64,000 nucleotides of DNA from the NCBI GenBank assembly GCA_020536535.1, contig JAHLWZ010000582.1, positions 1 through 64,000 on the forward strand. The letters are read 5' to 3'. The notes beneath the pieces are model-generated. The model was not told where the DNA came from and made no database searches. It saw only the letters and a list, made by a program, of their open reading frames with translations. Positions 57,148-64,000 of this stretch are shown one piece after another. The first letter of the stretch is position 1; each line of letters begins with the position of its first letter. The stretch is from Pelomyxa schiedti (taxonomy: Eukaryota > Evosea > Pelobiontida > Pelomyxidae). The translations under genes and the position numbers were made by a program.

Positions 57148-58187
57148 TTATAGCAATGTACACCTTCTTTTTGAGGGTTTGCGTGTGTCAGAGCCATCTC
57201 CAACCCTCAAAGGACATTTGCGCATTTCTCGCACCAACTGCAGAAACACTTGATCCACATTCACACGGTTTTTTGCAGAGGTGGCAAAGAAAGGCATGCC
57301 CTGTTTGCTTGCAAAGTCCTCAGCATCAGACTGAGTGACTTGAAGCTGATCAGCCAGATCAATTTTGTTTCCTACTAGTATAAATGGTACACTATCAACA
57401 TCTTTGACTTGGAGTAGTTTCGTGTGCAGTGGGGGGAGTTCTTGGAATGTCTGAAGTGATGTCATGGAGAACACAAGTAGGAATCCTTGACCATTTCGTA
57501 TAAATCGATCCCGCAGTGCTGAGTACCTGAGCGGTAGAAATGAGAAAAAGCTCGTGACCATGGCCCGTTTTAAAACGGACAAGATGGGACTCACTCTTCT
57601 TGACCAGCTGTATCAAGGATGTGAAGAATGCACGGTACCTCATCAACACTTATTTGCTTTCTGTAGGAATCTTCGATTGTGGGATCATACACCTCTATGG
57701 AAATATTAGTACGGACGAAATGCTTTAGCTCAAAAAAAGTTGGATACTTACCAACAAAATGATTTTGAACAAAAGAAATTGTGAGAGCACTTTTCCCAAC
57801 AGAACCGGAACCAAGAACGCAAATAGTGAATTCATCAGACCGTGCACACACAACAGGTTTCTGTGCCTTTTTTTTTTGTACATTAGTAAGTCAAGTTGTT
57901 ACGTTAACATCCAGATTTCCTAAAAAGTTTTCTTCATAAAACCCATTCACATTAGAATAATAACAAACAACAAAAATTACCTTTGCCTTGTCGTCGCCCG
58001 ACGATGGCGACCGGGATCTCCTGTCACCAGGCACGTTCAGTGCATTCGGAGAGGGCGAGGGCGACGTGGACGGCGACGGCGAAAGCAGCGACGTGGGAGA
58101 CGGCGACAGGGACGATGGGGACGACATCAGCGTGGGCGAATTGGTCGGTGGCGTGGCGGGGTAGGTCTGAATGGCACATGCCGACAT
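57148..58187 (-). CDS. Ras-family GTPase with long disordered N-terminus and CaaX box
   Basis: The start [20 protein letters not shown] at 58,187 gives a Ser/Pro-rich N-terminal extension of about 70 residues. The Ras fold follows: [20 protein letters not shown] (P-loop intact), [73 protein letters not shown] and [20 protein letters not shown]. It ends KRRCTLL, a CaaX motif for prenylation (terminal Leu suggests geranylgeranyl), with the stop at 57,148. Three introns. A signalling GTPase at the plasma membrane; the closest animal relatives are Ras/Rap. Converges with the RhoGAP gene 80 bases away. Confidence 0.92.
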
Positions 58188-58645
58188 TATTATGGGATTG
58201 AGCAGGGGTTGGGGTCTTGGGAGTTGCTACCACACTCAGTGGGCTTTCGAGGTTTTTGAGGGTTGGGGATTGGACGGAATGGGAGAGATAATGCTGTTGT
58301 GTTTTCGGTGTCACGTTGTTGAGGGGGACGCCGTTGGTGGTGTTTTTTCTTTTTTTTAATTACGTGTGGTTTGGGGCACGGCTGGAAACGGTAAGCCCAA
58401 GGAAAAAAAATCCGCTGTGTGCCGGTAGTTTTTTTTTTTTCGTTGTGCTTTCATTGATTGGAAGGATCATTAATAACATTAATTGGGCAGTTGCGAGTTT
58501 CGTCTAATCCTGTTCCGGTTCCGTTTGTTCGTTTCCTCACAAAGAAACTCTGGTTGCTTTCGTGCGCTTTTTCTTAGTATTGGGGTTCCAATACCCACAA
58601 CAAAGAGGGAAAGACCCCAAAAAAAGAGGAGCCCCCAACGCCTCG
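58188..58645. other. Intergenic stretch with no supported gene
   Basis: About 458 bases between two minus-strand genes, with T-rich tracts near 58,345 and 58,430. It should carry the promoter of the Ras gene. No other coding signal is supported. Confidence 0.4.
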
Positions 58646-59419
58646 TCACAGCCTCTCATTTGGGGGACGATCTCCGCCTACTTGCTGGAAGAAATGTGCA
58701 TCTGAATCGCCGGCCCTGGATGATACTCGCACCAGGGGGTCGATACTGGAAGCCACAAACAGCAGAGAGCCAACAAGGAACGCCGCGGAAATCAGCCACC
58801 TCTGTGCCACAGCGCCTTCATACCAGAATCCAAGAACGCTTGCTATGAGGAAGAATGCAGACCCACCGAGTGAAACCATCGTCGATGGGTGGGTCCCAAT
58901 GCCGCTGCAACGGCTTTGCTTGGTATGCCCATGATTGTCGGTGCTATTGTGGACATGTGCGCCATGTTTTGCTGCTTCTGTTGGTATTGCTGGTGGTGTT
59001 TGTGTTTCTAGGAAGTAGGAGAAGACGAAGAGGACTGAGCCTACAGTGGAGGGAATCCAGGTTCCGGCATACTGTTCCATTCTGGTATCTAGTCCCACGG
59101 TTGCCGGCACAAGACAACTCACTCCAAATACTATGGTGCCAATGAACAAGGCCGAGGCAGATACCACCTCACGCCGGCGTACGGGAGTGGAATGTTTGGC
59201 AGCCCTTCGTTTTAGTGAGTGTTGGTCTTTGTTGTTGTTTTGATACATCACAGAGAAGGTGGCTCCACCAATGAACAACAATGCGCCGGTGGAGTACTGT
59301 GACCCAACAAGGGTGCTCAATCCCACAGGGTCGATTAATGACATGGCTGACCCTGAACTAAACAGCAGTGCCCCACATAAAAAGGATACAGCAGAAATCC
59401 ACCTACACACCCACGACAC
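58646..59419 (-). CDS. Six-helix membrane protein, YrhK-like
   Basis: An intronless frame in this span. Helices: SAVSFLCGALLFSSGSAMSL, SQYSTGALLFIGGATFSVMY, SASALFIGTIVFGVSCLVPA, STVGSVLFVFSYFLE, SLGGSAFFLIASVLGFWYEG and AAFLVGSLLFVASSIDP. The repeated pattern of a helix ending in GS-x-LF-x-x-x-S is like the YrhK domain, known from bacterial and protist membrane proteins. The true start is not settled: the frame stays open upstream to about 59,490 without a Met, so a first exon probably lies upstream. A His-rich loop (KHGAHVHNSTDNHGHTKQ) joins helices 4 and 5. Function unknown. Confidence 0.6.
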   Translation of the reverse strand: MSWVCRWISAVSFLCGALLFSSGSAMSLIDPVGLSTLVGSQYSTGALLFIGGATFSVMYQNNNKDQHSLKRRAAKHSTPVRRREVVSASALFIGTIVFGVSCLVPATVGLDTRMEQYAGTWIPSTVGSVLFVFSYFLETQTPPAIPTEAAKHGAHVHNSTDNHGHTKQSRCSGIGTHPSTMVSLGGSAFFLIASVLGFWYEGAVAQRWLISAAFLVGSLLFVASSIDPLVRVSSRAGDSDAHFFQQVGGDRPPNERL

Positions 59420-59736
59420 GTCTCCCCCGTGGCTTGCTGTTGAATGCCGAAAAGCATTCGGGTTAGGTCAACTTGAACACAATCCTCGTATTTGTTTGCG
59501 AAACAGTATTAAGAATTTTTACTAATGGCAACACACGGTCGTGGCTACCAAAGTGCGTGGCGGTTTGAAACCACCTCGCTGAAACATGGAATGGCATCTC
59601 ACTTCATAAATTTTGAGAAACGGTGGTTTTTCAAGTAAAAAAAATTTGGATCGGTCTGGTGTTTTTTTTTATTCCGGCATTTGTTGAGCTGGTGTATGTT
59701 GTAGTGCTCCGAGTGCACCCGAAAATTATGGTGCTT

Positions 59737-61219
59737 TTAGGACCTGGTGATCATTGAGAGTGAGTGTTTGGGGCAGAGGGTGGTGCATAGCCCACAGCCA
59801 TAGCACTTGGTTGGGTCAACTTTCCATGAAGCTGGTGAGGTGGCATCACCTTTCTTCACGAGTATCTGTTTTTGCACTTGGGTAAGCTGTGATGTAGGGT
59901 TTATTTGCGAGACACACCGCTTCAAATGGACAACCGCGTTGGCACACTCCACAGTGAACGCAGGTGTCGTTCACAGAAGAAATCGGGGGGATGAGATTGT
60001 GCTGTACGGGAAGGTGTGCAAGAGCACGTCCGCGTAATTGAGTAACTGAGGAATAACCCTTGCGCTGTAGGAAACTGGTAACGCCAGTCACTAGGTCTCC
60101 GAAGACTTTAGGTCCCTGGTAAATTGCTGCTGTGCATACCTAAGTAAGCTTTAGTACACCTTCGGACATTTCAGTGTTTGGAAGTGTACCTGCACACCAC
60201 TTGCACCAGCGAGGAAGAATTCTACTGCATCCCTCCATGATGTGACACCACCAACACCAATGACTGGAACATCGGGCATGGCGGTTACAAGCTGGGAAAC
60301 CCAGTACAATGCAATTGGGCGAATAGCAGACCCTGACATCCATCCCTTCCCACCACTGCCTCCAAGGAGAGGGCGCTCGGTCTCAATATCAAGAGACAAG
60401 CAAGGACCAAGAGAATTCATAACAACAAAGCCATTGATGCCACAGGAACGCAGTTGCTTGGCAAGCTCAATTAGGTCGTGGCCATGTGGTGAAAGCTTGG
60501 CGAATATTGGTTTTGTGGTGCTCTAAACCAAGTTAAGATGATAAAGGACCAATGCATTAAACATACCTTCCTAAGAGCCTGAGCAAGGGCTGTTATCTCG
60601 TCGAGTTTAGTATAGTGGCAGGAAAATTCAAACGCATCAACAAGGGGGTCAACTTTGGGAACAAGAGCCAGCATATCAGCAGCAGAGTAGCCAACACTAA
60701 TTAAGGTGAGACAATAAAAATAATAAAAGAGGAAAGGAGAAACCTTGCAATTAATGGAACTCCAGGAACACGAGCAGCGGCATATTCGCGGGCAATCCAG
60801 TCCTCTAAAGGTAAAGTGAGTTTCATAAGCTCAACATGGGATACAGGAAGCTTAAAGAGGCGCACCAGGAGGTAAGTCGCTCCACAACTCTACATTGAGC
60901 ATACTGGTAGCCAAGTCAGATGCCGGTCTAGCCATACAAGGCCTATCGAATTCTACTTAGAAATGCCCCATAATGTTTTGTTTGAAACTTGAGACCACTC
61001 AAAAAAAAAAAAAAAAGCGTGAGGAGTTGTAGGGAACCTTGGGACCTGAGCAGCTGAGGTGCTAATTGTTTTGCACACGAGGCCACCGGAGCCGCCGTTG
61101 GCGCACGCCACCAAACACTTGGCGTCACGCCCGGGGGGCCCAGCAGCTACAAAAAATGGGTTCTTAAAGTCGAGCCCTGCAATGTTGACTGCAAGCGGAT
61201 TGTGGGTAGTACTCGCCAT
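59737..61219 (-). CDS. PreA-like flavin/iron-sulfur protein (dihydropyrimidine dehydrogenase C-terminal type)
   Basis: The start MASTTHNPLAVNIAGLDFKN, PFFVAAGPPGRDAKC and GGLVCKTIST begin a dihydroorotate-dehydrogenase-like FMN barrel. Further blocks are SVGYSAADMLALVPKVDPLV, KPIFAKLSPHGHDLIELAKQ, RPLLGGSGGKGWMSGSAIRP, VPVIGVGGVTSWRDAVEF and LAGASGVQVCTAAIYQGPKV. Two 4Fe-4S motifs close it: DTCVHCGVCQRGCP and TKCYGCGLCTTLCP. The stop is at 59,737. This is the layout of bacterial PreA and of the C-terminal half of eukaryotic DPYD, but the NADPH-binding half is absent. The catalytic loop of DPD (LSCPHG to the ACGQ Cys) is shortened to FEFSCHYTKLDE, so the substrate is uncertain. Confidence 0.8.
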
Positions 61220-61511
61220 TGCCCCTTTGTTGGTTGTTCCCGGTTTTTCGTATTTTTTTGTTTTTGGTTCGAGGATTGTGAGAATTTTTTTTGCGAGTTC
61301 TGTGAATGGGCAAAGTATGCAAAAATAGGCGTGGGTACTGGTGTCTGGTGTTGGTGTTTTTGGTAGTTTAGTGCTGTGTTTGAATTGAGTGTTGTATTTT
61401 CGTTGTACAACATTGCATCCAAGGGGTTGTTCACGTGTTCCTGTTGAACCATACTTGCCGGGTTTGGTTCAAAAAGGGATTACTGTGACAACACCTGATG
61501 TAAGTAGGTCC

Positions 61512-63015
61512 CTAGTGTACAAATTTGCGTATGACGGTACGAGGTTTGCCAGGTATAAGGAGAACAGTGTAAAGCACTGCTCTACACTGTTCTGTACCGT
61601 GAGGGGTGTTTCGAGTGGTTGTTGCGTTGCTATAGTAATTACAGCTACACCAGGACTTTCTGTTTTGTTTTGGGCTATTATTAGTTTAGTTTAGACTTAC
61701 TGGAGTGAAAAATAACCTGGGGAGGCGAATCGTGGAACGAAAGCTGTTCCTAAGTCAGCAATTCCACAAATTTGTCGTGCCAGTATTACAAAGTGAGAAA
61801 AAAGTCTCCTCCAGTCCGCTTCGTTCAGGTGAACTCTTAGGGCCCGAGTTACATAAGACCCAATCGGAGGGGGGGAGGCGATAGGAGGTGGGGGTGGTAC
61901 TCGTTCCTTTTTTTGTTTGCGCTTAATTAGATTTGGAGCTGTTAAAAGTAGGCTTTACCATTGGTTTCTCAGTGACACCCATATCAGAGTCTGTAAGCTG
62001 CTGACGCGGTGAAAGGTGTGGTGCTTGTTGTATTTGTTGCTGAAGTGCTTGTAGTTGTTGGTGAAGTGGTTGAACAGATTGCAGTGTTGGAAGTGCTGGG
62101 GAAAATGTAGGAAGCGGTTGTAGTAGGGAAAAACCTTCGATGATTGGGAAAGAATCTATGGGATCTGACTGTGTAGATTCCATGTCAGTGGGAGGTGTAT
62201 TCCGTTTTATTATTGGTCGGCTCGCTATGTATGTAGCTGGGATTAGAAGTCAATACTCACAGGTGGAATGATACGTTTTTTTCTTGCACGTAAAACAAAA
62301 GTTGGTGAAAGTAGTGAATGTGGGCCAAGCTTGACCTCCATTAGGAGAAGTGCTTTAAGATGATCCCTGACTCGAGTCAATACAACAAAACAGAACCGTG
62401 TAGTTAAAAAGTACTACCTGGAGGATGTGCAATTACTCCGAAGAGTGAATTGATATTGTTCCATTCCTTCAGGAGAGGTTTTTGCACAGGTTTCACCATA
62501 CGGCTCAGTGACAGTAATCACTGATGTAGAAGGATTGCATGTCGGGCAGACAACAACTTCTAATGAGTGGGTTAGACAAATAAAGAAAAGTACAGGGAAA
62601 CAAGGATACCTTGTAGCTTCCCGACCTTCCTACATTGGCCAGCCAAACCCGCCGCTACTATATCTCGTTCATCCATTCCCAGTTGCTCTCGGTAATGAGT
62701 TGCAATACTCAATCTCATCTAAGGCAACCTTAGGGGGAAAGACAAAAAAGAAAGAAAAAGGAGGTACCCAGTATGAGCCATATTTATATATTTTGACGGA
62801 AGAAAGCGTGAGTTTAGCATTTGACGAGGAAATATGACCCTCATAAGGGGGAAGTTTCCTTGAGGTCACCTACATCAAGAACAAAAAATGAGAAATGAGA
62901 GGGGAGGAAAAAAAAAAAAAAAAATTAAAAAAAACAAGCAAAACGAAACACGTACCGAAGATTTTCTTGCGCTTGCAGCATCCACCAAAACCCCAAGTTC
63001 TTCGACTGCCGCCAT
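61512..63015 (-). CDS. Unrecognised protein with a Cys-containing core and Gln-rich segment
   Basis: The start MAAVEELGVLVDAASARKSS at 63,015 splices to KLPPYEGHISSSNAKLTLSS, then MRLSIATHYREQLGMDERDI, EVVVCPTCNPSTSVITVTEP, MEQYQFTLRSNCTSSRVRDH, LKALLLMEVKLGPHSLLSPT and FVLRARKKRIIPP. A Gln-rich region follows (LHQQLQALQQQIQQAP). It then either stops at 61,923 or continues. The continuation (VTRALRVHLNEADWRRLFSH, ICGIADLGTAFVPRF, QCRAVLYTVLLIPGKPRTVI, stop at 61,512) looks coding but needs one base removed from a run of seven C near 61,870. The basic RARKK and Q-rich layout is like some transcription regulators, but no family is identified. Confidence 0.5.
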
Positions 63016-63371
63016 CGGACACCCAACAAAAGCGAACGGCTTCAAACAGATATATATGATAAAACACCCAGGCCGTGGTCTAACGTCTCACTCGTGCTAA
63101 ACAAAAAGGCTCGACGCCAGTCTGGCCGGAGACGGGACGACACCGTAATGCCTTTTGATGTTATGTTCGTTTGTTTCAAGAACCTACCTTCAACGGCACC
63201 AGTTCACTTCTGAAAAACAGCATTCTCTGGGGTACATTCCGGGAACCCTCCGATGGAGGGATTGAGAATTCTGGATGTGGCAGGGCGGAAAGTTACACCG
63301 TGCAAAAAAGCCTCAGATTCAGATCGTCAGTGCACATATGTGAACGATCGGTGCTCACTCCCTTTCAAAGA
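63016..63371. promoter_or_regulatory. Divergent intergenic region, 356 bases
   Basis: This separates the minus-strand gene start at 63,015 from the plus-strand cyclodeaminase-like gene. No other coding signal is supported. Confidence 0.4.
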
Positions 63372-64000
63372 ATGACAGACCGGCTTCTTTGGGATCTCGA
63401 CCCCTTTTGTTCTGACACAAATTTGCTTCCTGTCCTTCGGGTTGATCCCCGCCGACAAGTCGCCGCGGAGATGTGCGATGGGGGTAGAAATGTGCGGTTT
63501 CTCAGCAAGGAAGATCAACTAAGAACAGGCCTCACTCCCAAGGATGTAATCGCAGCCGTAGAGCACGGTTTTCGCCTCAAATCCGTAGGAAAGGTGCGTC
63601 ATACCTTCCTTTCCTTTTCAAAAACGTCGTTTTTTTGTCTTTTTTTTTTTTCCCCCTATTTCACGCTTCGCCCACTTTTCGTTCTTTTTGGTTTTGGAAA
63701 TGGCGCCCTTGGTGACATTCGACCGCAGGTGGAAATGCCACCCAAACTAGGTCTGCACCCAAGGCCAGAGTGCTTCTCACATGCCATGCCGTGCTACGTA
63801 GGTGGCGAGATTGACGTTTCTTGCACAAAGTGGATCAGTGTGTACAGTGGGGGGCCGTCCAGTGTTATTTCTGGTAGTCACTCGACAGATTCATCTTCTT
63901 CTTCCTCCTCCTCTTCATCTTCTCGTGAGTCTAGCCAGCCCGCACAACCTGCGTCGTTGTCTCCACCTACGTGCTGTAGAACCAGTGGTGTAATTATCTT
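63372..64000 (+). CDS. Ornithine cyclodeaminase/mu-crystallin family protein (3' end outside window)
   Basis: The start MTDRLLWDLDPFCSDTNLLP is chosen at 63,372; a second in-frame Met at 63,471 (MCDGGRNV) is possible. The core begins VRFLSKEDQLRTGLTPKDVI, AAVEHGFRLKSVGK, then after an intron VEMPPKLGLHPRPECFSHAM, PCYVGGEIDVSCTKWISVYS. This is the N-terminal lobe of the family (FLS..D, AIEAVE.AF, PPK, MPAY, G.KW). A Ser-rich insertion (SSSSSSSSSSSRESSQ) interrupts the domain near the window end. Members bind NAD(P) and act on amino or imino acids. The nucleotide-binding half lies beyond 64,000. Confidence 0.75.
   Translation, partial: MTDRLLWDLDPFCSDTNLLPVLRVDPRRQVAAEMCDGGRNVRFLSKEDQLRTGLTPKDVIAAVEHGFRLKSVGKVRHTFLSFSKTSFFCLFFFSPYFTLRPLFVLFGFGNGALGDIRPQVEMPPKLGLHPRPECFSHAMPCYVGGEIDVSCTKWISVYSGGPSSVISGSHSTDSSSSSSSSSSSRESSQPAQPASLSPPTCCRTSGVII

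Noticed and set aside
1-64000. tRNA, rRNA, CRISPR array or transposon
   Set aside because: I saw no cloverleaf-like A/B-box pairs, no rRNA signatures, no regularly spaced direct repeats of CRISPR type, and no transposase or reverse-transcriptase motifs. A tRNAscan or RepeatMasker run could still find weak ones.

Overview
The window is nuclear DNA of a eukaryote with a very compact genome. I can place 33 protein genes in 64 kb. Nearly all are split by short GT-AG introns, mostly about 40-100 bases and typically about 45-60, and intergenic gaps are usually 80-500 bases. TAA, TAG and TGA all act as ordinary stops. The gene set is typical of amoeboid protists: CARMIL, RhoGAP, a C2/dilute-domain protein, several Ras and Rab GTPases, an LRR-Ras fusion, chitin/chitosan enzymes and acyl-CoA thioesterase. 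I infer an amoebozoan or similar amoeboid protist, perhaps low-oxygen adapted (a PreA-like flavoprotein/ferredoxin). That inference is tentative; no rRNA or tRNA gene is present to fix it.

Layout. 1-8.2 kb: end of a Gly-rich gene (+), then a minus-strand block: Cys-rich secreted protein, secreted repeat-like protein, RING E3, a tiny spliced 44-codon gene, ribose-phosphate pyrophosphokinase and an LRR-Ras fusion. 8.7-14.5 kb (+): Rab GTPase, an uncharacterised 660-aa protein, and a chitin/polysaccharide deacetylase carrying nine Cys-rich repeats. 14.7-20.4 kb (-): CARMIL and a two-UBA protein. 20.6-27.6 kb: a Pro/Thr-rich protein (+), then low-complexity, LCAT-family and polyQ proteins (-). 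27.8-33.5 kb: polytopic membrane protein (+), a DsbA/FrnE-like protein whose redox motif is TGA-Pro-Trp-Cys (-), DCUN1-type neddylation factor (+) and a small basic protein (+). 33.6-45.8 kb: NT-C2 plus dilute-domain protein (+), L7Ae-family protein (-), a giant CBM20-PH-nine-flavin-split-barrel protein (+), ACOT9-type thioesterase (+). 45.9-49.6 kb: GH2 exo-glucosaminidase (+), interrupted by a 100-N assembly gap. 49.9-54.6 kb (-): SERBP1/Stm1-like protein and a polytopic membrane protein. 54.9-64 kb: RhoGAP (+), Ras (-), YrhK-like membrane protein (-), PreA-like Fe-S flavoprotein (-), an unrecognised protein (-), and the start of an ornithine-cyclodeaminase-family gene (+).

Themes. Chitin deacetylase and exo-beta-D-glucosaminidase would act in sequence on chitin and chitosan, although 31 kb separates them. 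Small GTPases and actin regulators (two Ras-type, one Rab, RhoGAP, CARMIL, dilute-domain protein) point to motility and membrane traffic. The two most unusual loci are the candidate selenoprotein, with a SECIS-like hairpin in its 3' region, and the nine-fold tandem flavin split-barrel protein. Exon boundaries were inferred by eye from splice sites, reading frame and family conservation, so individual junctions may be wrong even where the gene call is firm.
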